From positions 216,001-280,000 of the forward strand of contig CALSLT010000021.1 in the NCBI GenBank assembly GCA_943787265.1: DNA of 64,000 nucleotides, given 5' to 3'. Of this stretch, positions 43,065 to 52,500 are shown piece after piece. The translations under genes and the position numbers were made by a program. The stretch is from an uncultured Planctomycetaceae bacterium (lineage in GTDB: Bacteria; Planctomycetota; Planctomycetia; Planctomycetales; Planctomycetaceae). Numbering within the stretch: position 1 is the first letter of the stretch; each line of letters starts with the position of its first letter. Under the pieces are notes generated by a model. It ran no database searches. It was not told the origin of the DNA and saw nothing but the letters and a program-made list of their open reading frames with translations.

Positions 43065-43666
43065 TGTCCGTTACTCCCAGTTGTACTTCCGGCTGTCGGG
43101 GACTGCGATGAGCTGCAATGTCAACAAAAGCAAACCCAAGGCCGAAACTCGATAGCCATGCCCTCGATACCCACCTCAGTGGCTCTAAAGTGTTGAACAC
43201 AAAGAAGTTCAAACTTTGAGTCACACAAAAACGGAACGCCGGCAACACTTCCCCGTTGACTTAAGACAACGCTCTGACGTCTTCAGTTCCCTTTGAACAA
43301 CGATTTCTGGCTCAACGGTTCAACTGTATTTCACGGAGGTACGTGACAATTCAGCATCGTGATGGGAATCAGAACGTAGAAAACCTGAGGATATAACGCG
43401 CGGTTTTGCGATTCCTTAGAGGCAACGCCGACGAACTTGCCCGTTTTCATGGGATTTTCGAGGCGCCCGAGCGGAGCCATAGCGCGAGGGTGGTGCCTGC
43501 TCATCGGAAAATGGCGGCAATCCGAAGTTCGGAAGATGCGATCAGCAGGGGGACGGAATGGCGAAGTATCCGTTTCGACTAAGCGTTACTGCTTACCGAT
43601 CGGTCGATGCCGATGCGATTCAGGAATTCTCGGGCGCAGCATTGCTGCCGCCTCGGGATGTCTGAA
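43065..43666. other. 602-bp region without a convincing gene
   Basis: An open frame at 43437-43784 on the plus strand overlaps the real minus-strand gene and has no family features. I see no tRNA, strong hairpin or repeat here. It must hold the promoter of the STAS-like gene at its left end. Confidence 0.55.
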
Positions 43667-44809
43667 CTACGCGGCACGTTCGGCGGTGCCAGGTTGCTCG
43701 TCATCTGTGTCGCCAGACTGTGCGGCGGCGAGTAAATCCTGGAACCCTTGCGGCCAGTTTTGGCCGGCGAGCTGTTCTGCATAAGGGCTTACGAGTTCGA
43801 GCAGCTCGTCATTGTCGCAAGCGATCCCACATTCGATTACAGCTTCGATCGATTCCGCCGCGCGACTCCAGTCGTATTCATCCGAGACGTCTTCGGCGGA
43901 AGCGATTCGTTCAACGTGGTGACGGGCTTTGGCCATGCCACGTTCGATCTGGGTGGCCAGATGCTGTTCCGGAATGATTGCTTCGAGCAATTCGAAGGCT
44001 CGATCGTGGACGTCATCGTTGCGACCAGGATCGGCAGGGTCGCTGATTTTCATGAATCGGCTGATGTAGAAGCGGTCCTGGTTGGCACGGTTTCGCAACC
44101 AGTAATAGATCATCTGCTGATCGGAGTCGGGGTGAGATTCGACACGGCTGACTGCGGTACGAAGAGCTGACTGGGCCTCGGCCATCATTTCGACGGCGGC
44201 CATGAAGTGACTTCGATCTTCCAGGTTCGATGTTACCAGGATCGCTTCCACGCACTCGGCCAGCGTCTCGAAGCAGTCAGCTAAGAGGAGATAATTCTCG
44301 GAGCGGGACCAGATGTCGCTTCGAGGCTGGTTCATCCATAGGAAGCAGTTTGGCAGTTCTCTTGCGCGGCCGATGATGTCCTGGTCGCCGGGGCGGACGT
44401 CGAATGAAAAGTCGGCTCCGTCTCGCAGCAGTTCATCGCGTTCGACGGCCCAGCGTACGCCTTCGGCCTTGAGGCGGCAGCGTTCGGCGATCAGGGTCAG
44501 GTCGTTATCTGAGACGTCGGAGTGACGCGGCCGGTTAGAATCAATGTTCGGCGGCGTTGCTGGCGTGTAGCTGATGCTTTGTGGGGGCGGCGCCACGTGG
44601 CTGGCAGATTGCTGGGTTTCGTTTTCACCCTCGCTCGACAGCCAGTCTGAGATCGTCGTGAGCGCGTCACGGAATTCTGGTTTTTCGTGCGTTTGATCGG
44701 CCAGTTCGGCCACGATCAGCGCAAGCGCATCCAGAACTGAGGTTGAGATTAGACCGGTTTGGGCGGGACCAGCATCCTGCTGGTTGGGGTACGTATCGCG
44801 AGGACTCAT
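43667..44809 (-). CDS. Unknown 380-residue cytoplasmic protein
   Basis: I recognise no family. The N-terminal about 90 residues are low in structure (Pro/Ser/Asn-rich), with a helix at LISTSVLDALALIVAELADQ. The rest is largely helical and rich in acidic residues: AERCRLKAEGVRWAVERDEL, LLLADCFETLAECVEAILV, AVEMMAEAQSALRTAVSRV, which looks like an alpha-solenoid. Codon use and gene spacing are normal for the window, so it is a real gene. It lies 40 bp downstream of no minus-strand neighbour's stop except that the c-heme kinase stop (44850) is just upstream in its direction, so the two may form one transcript. Confidence 0.7.
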   Translation of the reverse strand: MSPRDTYPNQQDAGPAQTGLISTSVLDALALIVAELADQTHEKPEFRDALTTISDWLSSEGENETQQSASHVAPPPQSISYTPATPPNIDSNRPRHSDVSDNDLTLIAERCRLKAEGVRWAVERDELLRDGADFSFDVRPGDQDIIGRARELPNCFLWMNQPRSDIWSRSENYLLLADCFETLAECVEAILVTSNLEDRSHFMAAVEMMAEAQSALRTAVSRVESHPDSDQQMIYYWLRNRANQDRFYISRFMKISDPADPGRNDDVHDRAFELLEAIIPEQHLATQIERGMAKARHHVERIASAEDVSDEYDWSRAAESIEAVIECGIACDNDELLELVSPYAEQLAGQNWPQGFQDLLAAAQSGDTDDEQPGTAERAA

Positions 44810-44849
44810 CCGTCAACTCCTTATCGCGTCATCCATGACTGGCGATACG

Positions 44850-46802
44850 TTACTCGTTTTTCCTGTTTCGAGGCGAGATGGATGTTAGCGGCGTGACGAT
44901 CCTCAGCGCTGGCCCGGATTCGGCCGGATTCTGGGCCGGTTTTTCCGGCGATGGAGCATCGTTTTCCGAGGCCGTACCGGATGCTGATCGCTCTTCTGGA
45001 TCCGGCAGATCAGCAGTTCTGAAGCGGTTTACTCCGACGAGTCGAGATGTTGATTCTTCGTCAAATGAGCTGGAATCTTGCAGAATGAGCGGAATTTCGA
45101 CCGTGAACTTGCTGCCTTTTCCGAATTCACTCTCGAGCGAGACTTCACCCTCGAGCAGCCGACTCAACTCCTTGACAATTGAAAGGCCGAGCCCCGTTCC
45201 CTCGTATTTTCGCGTGAGAGTATCTTTCTGCCCTGGTACGCCTCTGCCCTGGCGAAATTTTTCAAAAATTCGTTCCTGTTCGTCGAGCGGGATTCCGATT
45301 CCGTTGTCTTCGATCGTCACGACGCAATTATCGTTGACTCTTGACGCTGAAATCCGGACTCGACCGCCTTCCGGAGTGAACTTGATCGCGTTCGAAATCA
45401 GGTTCGTCAGGATTTGCTGCAGCTTCCCGGCGTCCTGAAAGAGCGTCGGTATTCCGGCGTCGACTGCCCAGGTGAGTGCGATTTGACGTTTTTCGGCGAG
45501 TGGCATCAGCGTGCTGACCTGCCGCTCGACAAGGTCGTCCATCAGGAATTCGGCGGGATGGAGTTCCATCTTGCCGCTTTCGATCTTGGCCAGGTCGAGC
45601 ACGTCATTGATCAGTGTCATCAGGCTCCGGCCGGACGTCTGAATGTTCTTCGCGTATCGCTGTTCTTTGTCGGTGAGGTTTTTCGAATCGGCCAACACTT
45701 CGCTGAATCCGAGGATACTGTTGAGTGGCGTTCGCAATTCGTGGCTCATCGTCGCGAGGAATTCGTTCTTGACGTTGTTCATTTCGTAGAGCTGCAGGTT
45801 AACGCTGGCGAGTTCGTCGACTTTGCCATCAAGGTCGGCGTTCACTTCGCGTAGCTCTTCCTGAACGGTAACCAGGTGACGCAGCATGCGGTTAAACGCG
45901 TGGCTGAGTTCTTCAAATTCGTCCCCGGTACGGATGTCGGCACGCATGTCGAGATTTCCATGCGCGATGGCGTCGCTGACCTTCTTCAAGTGAAGAACCG
46001 GTTTGGTGATCACGTACCGAACGACCAGGTAAATCGCGAGAATCGCCAGAACGACTTTCACAATCTCAGCAGTGATGACAAACGCGTTCGTCGCGTGCAG
46101 CGAGGATTCGACTGCTGCCAGCGGCAAAGTGATTCTCGCCATGCCGATCAGATCGCCAGTTGCCACGGGCATGGCTCCATCGGCGGTCTGGCGATTCTTG
46201 TGATGATGGCAGGCGGTACAGGTTTCCGTGGCGGTGACGGCGCCGTAGTAACGGTACTCGTTACTTTCCCGGTCGATGTGGACGAACTCTTCGGCACCAT
46301 TTTGCAGTTCCAGCAGCGCCTGGTATCCGATGTCGTCGCTGGGGCGGTTTGCCGGATCAGCCTCGGTAGGATTCGCGTCGACCATTTCGAATTTGAATTC
46401 GCGGAGATGTTCGGGCTGCAGCTCTGACGAAAGTTTTTCGACTCGCTTCAGGACATCGAACGCGAAATTGAGTTCCGGGTCGGGAGCGTCGTCAGGCTCC
46501 GGCTCTTCATCGGGATCGGGCTCCGGGACGAAGTCGGGCTCGCCATTTTCTTCTGGATTCTCAGCTTCGTCGAAGTTGGACTTTAATTGCGCAAACCATT
46601 CCCAATGTCGCTGCTGAATCATCGGGGCCATCAACAGGCGGGCGGTGGTTTTATTCTGCTCGCCGATCAACGACGACGTTTGCCACCAGTACAGCGCGAA
46701 AGTCAGTACGGCGAGAACACTCAATCCAAAACCGAACAGAACGAGGCACTTAACCTCGAAGTTGGTTTCTCCCAGAACGCGTTTGAGTGTTCGATAAGAC
46801 AT
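44850..46802 (-). CDS. Sensor histidine kinase with periplasmic c-heme motif and HAMP domain
   Basis: A 650-residue membrane kinase. TM1 at about 19-40 and TM2 at about 242-264 enclose a periplasmic domain with a very acidic stretch (EPDPDEEPEPDDAPDPE, about 93-110) and a CTACH heme-c motif at 195-199, similar in layout to DUF3365/Tll0287 sensors. HAMP spans about 265-320 and a coiled coil follows. The HisKA H-box is MSHELRTPLNSILGF with His354; the ATPase has NLISNAIKFTPEGG, EDNGIGIP, RKYEGTGLGL and GKGSKFTVEIP. All catalytic motifs are present. The C-terminal about 65 residues are Ser/Pro/Glu-rich. No response regulator is adjacent. Confidence 0.9.
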   Translation of the reverse strand: MSYRTLKRVLGETNFEVKCLVLFGFGLSVLAVLTFALYWWQTSSLIGEQNKTTARLLMAPMIQQRHWEWFAQLKSNFDEAENPEENGEPDFVPEPDPDEEPEPDDAPDPELNFAFDVLKRVEKLSSELQPEHLREFKFEMVDANPTEADPANRPSDDIGYQALLELQNGAEEFVHIDRESNEYRYYGAVTATETCTACHHHKNRQTADGAMPVATGDLIGMARITLPLAAVESSLHATNAFVITAEIVKVVLAILAIYLVVRYVITKPVLHLKKVSDAIAHGNLDMRADIRTGDEFEELSHAFNRMLRHLVTVQEELREVNADLDGKVDELASVNLQLYEMNNVKNEFLATMSHELRTPLNSILGFSEVLADSKNLTDKEQRYAKNIQTSGRSLMTLINDVLDLAKIESGKMELHPAEFLMDDLVERQVSTLMPLAEKRQIALTWAVDAGIPTLFQDAGKLQQILTNLISNAIKFTPEGGRVRISASRVNDNCVVTIEDNGIGIPLDEQERIFEKFRQGRGVPGQKDTLTRKYEGTGLGLSIVKELSRLLEGEVSLESEFGKGSKFTVEIPLILQDSSSFDEESTSRLVGVNRFRTADLPDPEERSASGTASENDAPSPEKPAQNPAESGPALRIVTPLTSISPRNRKNE

Positions 46803-46922
46803 CAGTAGCTCCGGTCCGCCGCGAAGAGTCGATAAGCCTCTTCATCATAGCAGCGAGGCGGGACGTCCGACGACCGGAGCTCGATTTGGCAGCGAATTCG
46901 ACGTCTGAGCGAATTCGACATC

Positions 46923-46966
46923 TGGAAAATAAATACAGCCCGGCACCAGAGTTGGTGCCGGGCTGT
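46923..46966 (-). terminator. Strong hairpin with U-rich minus-strand tail
   Basis: ACAGCCCGGCACCA (46935-46948) and TGGTGCCGGGCTGT (46953-46966) pair perfectly over 14 bp around a 4-base loop. On the minus strand ATTTATTTTCC follows, so this should terminate minus-strand transcription arriving from above 46966, or act as an attenuator before the kinase gene starting at 46802. Confidence 0.7.
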
Positions 46967-47391
46967 CCGATTATGGGCAAGGCAGGGGGCGGAATTTTCC
47001 GTTGGCTGAGGTGTCCTGAAGACGGGCCGCCCTCAGCGGTCGTACTCTGGCGGATCTGACACGTGGTCCCTCCGGCATTTGGTCCGATAGTCACTCACCT
47101 GCCCGTTGCTGGCGAGCCGCTCAAAACAGAAGCATTGGCTAAGTCGACAGAAGAAATGAGGAAGTGGTTCTGCAACCGGCGTCCGACAGATTCTCGTCTC
47201 GATTCCAGCAAAGCGAATCACCATCAGCGTTTTTCGAGCCGACGTTGAGGAATGATTCCAAAGGGGGGAGAGCGTCTTCTTTTTCGAATCTTCGAGCAGA
47301 GAAATGTCTCGACGCAGTCGTCGTTTCATCTTGCCGCACTCGCCCGGCTCTTTCTGAGCGAGACAAAGCGTGACGTCAACCTCTCTAACTT

Positions 47392-47533
47392 TGCGGTTCC
47401 GTCCGCGTCACAACCGCATCCGGCGGCTGACGAAAGAGATGAAAATTCGAGGCACGAAAGCTTGCCTCAACAGCAGTTCGGAACACTGGCAAAAAGCCGC
47501 GTCAGTGTTCCATCTCCAAGTCTGGTGGACTTG
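47392..47533. ncRNA. Hairpin cluster, possible structured RNA
   Basis: Four stems lie in a row: TGCGGTT/AACCGCA (47392-47418), GAGGCA/TGCCTC (47449-47468), GGAACACTG/CAGTGTTCC (47480-47511) and CAAGTC/GACTTG (47517-47533). No known RNA family is recognised and the strand is uncertain; the downstream minus-strand terminator-like hairpin at 46935 favours minus. Confidence 0.35.
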
Positions 47534-47853
47534 TCATAAGGCCTCCTGAAGCATGGTGATGTGTTTTGAAACTGATGTGTTTGTCGACACCGAAGCTTAC
47601 GATACAAGCCGAATCCCGGTCGTCAAGAACTTCTTTTCGACTCTGCTTAGTCGGTTCGTGGTGTCGTGGATTTCGCGTTGTGACGCTGGCGGAGACTCTG
47701 ACGCGACATTTGACGCAGCACGGTCTCTTGAACCCGAAAACTTTACCCGAACCGATCAGGTGACGGAGTCCTCTTATGGCGTGTCAGCAGGTACGACGCA
47801 TGGGGCACAACACTCATTTGCCCATTACATAAGAGTTTCATTGGACTGATTTC

Positions 47854-48276
47854 ATGTTTGAAACCTTCGAGCACACGGCGGACCTTGGTCTTCGCGTAGC
47901 GGGCGACTCGTTGAACGATGTGTTTGCCGAAGCTGCCGTCGGGATGACTTCGTTGATTGTCGCTGAGGTTGGCAGCGTCGAGGCTACTGAGCAGCGAGCG
48001 ATCGAATTGAACTCGCCCGACCTTGAGTATCTCTACTTTGACTGGCTGAGCGAGTTGCTGTTTTTCTTCGAGTCGGAAGGGTGGCTTACAGCTAAAGCCA
48101 GAGTCGAGGTGAATGGCAACTCGTTGCATGGCATCGTCCGGGGTGAAACATTCAGTGAGGACCAGCACCGCCGCTCGCACGAGGTGAAGGCTGTTACTTA
48201 CCACGAGTTGAGCGTTCTTCAGCTGGAACGCGACGGCAAGTCGTTCTGGCAAGCGGAAGTCATCGTCGACATTTGA
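47854..48276 (+). CDS. Archease family protein
   Basis: A 140-residue protein of exact family length. The opening FEHTADLGLRVAGDSLNDVFAE is the archease signature with the His and Asp metal/activator residues; later FDWLSELLFFFES and EVKAVTYHELSVL are the other conserved parts, and it ends in VDI as most archeases do. Archease speeds turnover of the RNA ligase RtcB in tRNA splicing and RNA repair; no rtcB gene lies in this window. ATG 47854 is the start. Confidence 0.92.
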   Translation: MFETFEHTADLGLRVAGDSLNDVFAEAAVGMTSLIVAEVGSVEATEQRAIELNSPDLEYLYFDWLSELLFFFESEGWLTAKARVEVNGNSLHGIVRGETFSEDQHRRSHEVKAVTYHELSVLQLERDGKSFWQAEVIVDI

Positions 48277-48299
48277 TGTCTCGACGAGATGCTATTCCG

Positions 48300-49142
48300 T
48301 CAGTTAAGCGGCAGCGTGGCGAGCATCTGGTTAAACGTTGAGCGTTGAGCGGCCGTCAGCATCGTCAGCATTTGAGACTTTGCTGAAGCGACTTTGTCAG
48401 GCTCGTTGCTGTTGATCAGCGACTGAATTCTGTCCTGTTGCCTCTTGGACAGATCGAGTCGTGAAACGAGCTGGCTCCATGAGATGTTTTTGCCACCGAC
48501 GAGTCGCCCAACCTGCTCGCGGTTCGGGCCAGTGATCCGTTCCCAGAAACTCGGTGTAAGCTCGATTTCCTGACGACCGGTTTGCCGCTTCTCGGTGTAG
48601 CGTTGAGTTCTCGCCAGGATTCTGCGGCGTTTCTCTGCTGGGCTGATCCGTTGTCGTGCGTCGATGATTGCTTGTTCGTGAACAGAATTCTGAGTCTGTT
48701 TGCCGATGCTTCCAGCCGTATCCAGAAACTTCATCATCGAAATTGCCGAACCGCTGAATCCGAATACGACCGCTACAAAAATCAGCGGCGATGAACCCGG
48801 CATTTTCAGCGTGTAGGTTTTTCCGGCGAAACGGAAAAGCGGAATTGAGAACGGTGTTTTGTCGGAGACTCGGCGAAGTCCGACATACTGAAAACCGTCT
48901 TCGGGCCGAAGATGCACCACTTCCAGATCGAAGACCGTTTTCGTTTGTGGATCTGTGAGTTGGACTTTGTCGCCGGGGGCAACGTGCGAGCCTTTTAGCA
49001 ATAGCAGGCCGAAGCCGGTCGCCGACATGTCGGACATGACGGCGCGATGGTCCGTGCCGTCGAAATCGACCACGACATCGGCGCGGTCAGCTTCGACGGT
49101 GAAACGTTTGCTGCTTCGCCGTTCGGTCGGCTCGGCAATCAC
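48300..49142 (-). CDS. PilZ-domain membrane protein
   Basis: A 280-residue protein. Residues about 5-105 form a PilZ domain: RRSSKRFTVE supplies the RxxxR c-di-GMP motif and VMSDMSATGFGLLL the (D/N)xSxxG motif, so c-di-GMP binding is plausible. A single transmembrane helix near 128-150 (LIFVAVVFGFSGSAISMMKF) follows. The rest is helical (AQSTFNQMLATLPLN at the end, with two repeats of a short QxxRI/QxL pattern), which resembles LTxxQ-type exported segments. The gene is convergent with the archease gene. The partner process is not evident. Confidence 0.8.
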   Translation of the reverse strand: MIAEPTERRSSKRFTVEADRADVVVDFDGTDHRAVMSDMSATGFGLLLLKGSHVAPGDKVQLTDPQTKTVFDLEVVHLRPEDGFQYVGLRRVSDKTPFSIPLFRFAGKTYTLKMPGSSPLIFVAVVFGFSGSAISMMKFLDTAGSIGKQTQNSVHEQAIIDARQRISPAEKRRRILARTQRYTEKRQTGRQEIELTPSFWERITGPNREQVGRLVGGKNISWSQLVSRLDLSKRQQDRIQSLINSNEPDKVASAKSQMLTMLTAAQRSTFNQMLATLPLN

Positions 49143-49554
49143 GATTCATCTCCCTGAGAAGCGGACAAAATTGCGAACGGAATTCCGCTCGCATTTCCAG
49201 TAGGCCCACTGAGTTTTGACGGCTGTCATCTTGAACACCGAAGTCCCGGGGCAAGAGTCAGCAGCTTTCACTCTGTAAGGATACGCATTCACGCACGGAG
49301 AAATCACAGGGCAAATCGACTGCGGATGTGTGATTGCCGGACCGCCGTCCGCGCAACGCGGATTGTCACGAAGTGTGGTGTCAGCTCGTGCGGGTCATGC
49401 GGCTGCGATGTTTTGTCGCGACATGCTCGGTCCCGTTTCATTCGCCGAGCATAAGCATAAGCCTCGCGCAGAGACGAGGATGTGTTGAGCGTGGGCTGTC
49501 CCTCGGCGTCTCCGCGCCTCAGCGCGAGATTACTTTTGCTCAGGCTACGTCCTA
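49143..49554. other. 412-bp intergenic region
   Basis: It lies between the starts/ends of the PilZ and MFS-fusion genes. Near 49470-49530 is a segment of GCGTCTCCGCGCCTCAGCG type, similar in style to short dispersed extragenic repeats; no second copy is in the window. Nothing else is recognised. Confidence 0.45.
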
Positions 49555-52500
49555 TTAACTAGCGTCCTTCGGACCGAATTCGTCCATCGCTCGCTGCTTG
49601 ACGCCTTGCAGGTCGAGCTTGCCCGTACCGAGCAGCGGGATCTCGTCGACTGGAAAAAAACTGTCGGCCGAGGGCAGCCACAGGTTTGGCAGGCCGGCCG
49701 CACTGAGTCCCTTCAGGATTTCGTCAACCGGTTTGTTCAGCTCACGATGCAGGACGATGATTCGTTCGCCCTTCTGCTCGTGCGGAACGGCCGTGACCGC
49801 GATCTGGATGACGGCTTCTTCGGCGTCGGGATCGTCGACAAGTTTGTTGATCTCTTCTTCGATCCGAATGTGGGGCACCATTTCGCCGCCGATTTTGGAG
49901 AACCGACTCAGTCGCCCGGTGATCGTGATGAAGCCATCTTCATCGATGAAGGCAATGTCTCCGGTGTTGTACCAGCCGTCCTGAATGACTTCGGCTGTCT
50001 TTTCAGGTCGATTCAGATATCCGAGCATCACGTTGGGGCCGCGGATGTGCATCAGCCCGGCTTCGCCCTGAGGCAATTCTTCGCCGGCGTCGGGATCGAC
50101 GATCCTCGCCATGCAGTTGGGGATTGGACGCCCGATCGTTCCCATGCGCGTGCCGGTCTGTTCGGTGTCGGTCGCGTTGCTGCGGTGGTCAGGAACGTTC
50201 GCCGCAGCGAGTGGCGACAGCTCGGTCGTGCCGTAGCCTTCCGTTGGCCAGATTCCGAACTTCTCGTGGAAATCGTCGGCGAGTTTCTGCGGAAGCTTCT
50301 CGGCACCAACGATTGCGACGTCCATCGTTGCCATTTGCTCTTTGGTGCAACGCTTGAGGTACGTTTTCAGGAAGGTCGGCGTGGCGGCAATGATGGTGAT
50401 TTTATGCTTCTCGCAAAGCTTGCCGACCATGCGACCGTCGAGTGGATTGAAGTGGTAAACACCTTTCGGATCGAGCGTCAGCGGCAACCACAGCATCAGC
50501 GAATACCCGAAGCTGTGGAAGAACGGCAGGATGCCCAGCAGCGCGTCGTTCCTGTTGATCTGGTAGAGCTGGTTGGCTGAAGCGATGTTTGATCCGACGT
50601 TTCTGTGTGACAGCATGACGCCCTTGGGCTCGCCCGTTGATCCGGACGTAAAGATGATCGTCATGATGCTGTCCGGATTGACTTTCGTCAGTCCGAGGCG
50701 TCGTTCCAGCAAAACGATTGGTTCGACGAATGCCGAGAACAGGGCGGCGACTTTGTCGGCACCTGTGATCTGAGTTTTCAGGTCCTCGGCAAAGACAATC
50801 TCGGCATCAAGTTCCATCGGCTTCTTTTCGAGAAACTTCTGGCTCGTGATGACTTTTTTGATGCCGGCTTCTTTGATGCAGAAGTTGAGCACGTCGTCCG
50901 ACAATGTGTAATTCAGGTTGACCGCGACTTTGCCCATCAATGACAACGCGGCGTTGGTGATGGCTCCACCGGCCGACGGAGGCAGCAGGACGCCGACCAT
51001 TTCGTCGTCGCTGGTGAGTACGTTTCGGTTGAGGACTCGACGGAACGCCAACGCGGCAGTCAGTAGCTTGCCGCCGGTGATGTCTGCTCCGGCAGAGTCT
51101 GCAACTTTGGATCGAAATCTCGCTTTGCGACACGATCGAAGGAATTGCCGGGCGGGGATCAGTGCGGATTTTCGATGTGTCACAGCCTGGACTCCTAATT
51201 CTTCAACGGCTTGCCGAACGTGAGTGACGTCATTCGCGTCGTGCAGTGGCTCGCCAAACATAATGGTGAACGGGTAAGGCCAGCGGCGTGGCCACTTCCA
51301 GAAAAACTTTCCACCGTGGTAGCTGAAAATGCTGCCCCACAGTTCGTCGAGATACGTCGGAATGACCGGCACTTTGGTGCCCTGGACAATTCTCAGCAGA
51401 CCTCGTTGAAACGGAAACAATTGTCCGGTTCGAGTCAACGCACCTTCGGCGAAGATGCAGACCAGATCGCCATTCTCGGCAGCCTTGCGAGCTTCTTTTA
51501 ATGACCGGAGCAACGCTTTCGGTCCGCCATCAGACTTGATCGGGATCGTTCCGTAAGTTCGAGAAATCCAGCCGACGAACCCAGGGACATCAACATAGTC
51601 CGCGTAGGCGAGCATCCGAATTGGCCGATCGGACATCATGATGAGCACGATGCCGTCGAGCCACGAGACGTGATTGCAAACGAGCAGGCCGCCGCCTTCC
51701 TTGGGAATGTGTTCTTTGCCGACAACTTTGATTCGGTAAAACAGCAGGCTGAACATCCAGACGACGAAACGAATCGTGGCCTGAGGCAGCATCTTGAACG
51801 TGTAAATGATGACCGGAATCGTGCCCAGGCCACAGACCAGGAAGATTGATGCAGCGTCCATTTTTACGACGTTGCTCATGACGTAGAACAAGCCGGCGGC
51901 AACGAGGATGCATGCGAATGTCAGAAAGTTGGTTGCCGCGAGGATTGTCCCGCGTGTCGCTGTTTCCGACTGATGTTGAAGGTTGGCTTCGAGTGGGATG
52001 TCAAACAGCCCCGCGCTGAATCCAAGCAGGAACAGCCACACGCATGACCAGACAAACGCTGGTTGGCCGACGGCGGTCATCGATGGATCAACCATGTGGC
52101 CTGCTACGTAAAGGAACACGGCACTGACCGTGATTCCGCAGGCACCAAGCGGGACGAGCCCTAGCTCGACCTTGCCCCCAGACACGATGCCGGCAAAAAC
52201 GCTGCCGCCACCGAGGCCCACGACAAGAGTCGCCATCAACAGACCGATCGCGCTTTTATCCATTCCCAGCACGTACTCGGTGAATGGGTCGATGTTCATC
52301 TGAGCCAGCGATGCCAGCATCCAGAAGAAAGCAATGCCGAGTGCTGTTCTGAACAACGGGCGACTCGACTTGAGGAACTTCAGGTCACGCGCCGTTGCCG
52401 CAGCGAAGTTTAGTTCGAGCTTTCGATTTTCGTCAGCAGCCGGAAGTCGTCCGATGATCAGGCTTGTGACGAGGCCGACGATGGCCACGCCGATCATCAC

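Larger units (their letters stand above)
46803..47853. other. 1051-bp region without a convincing protein gene; hairpin-rich
   Basis: No open frame on either strand shows family features or a Shine-Dalgarno. The region holds a strong hairpin with a minus-strand U-rich tail (46935-46966) and a cluster of small hairpins (47392-47533). A structured non-coding RNA is possible. I could not match it to tmRNA, RNase P RNA, SRP RNA or 6S RNA by their conserved segments. Confidence 0.5.

Noticed and set aside
43437..43784. 115-residue plus-strand open frame
   Set aside because: It overlaps the end of the real minus-strand gene at 43667 and has Cys/Arg-rich shadow composition.
47553..47849. 98-residue open frame before the archease gene
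   Set aside because: No family features; lies in the hairpin-rich gene-free region. Left as unassigned.
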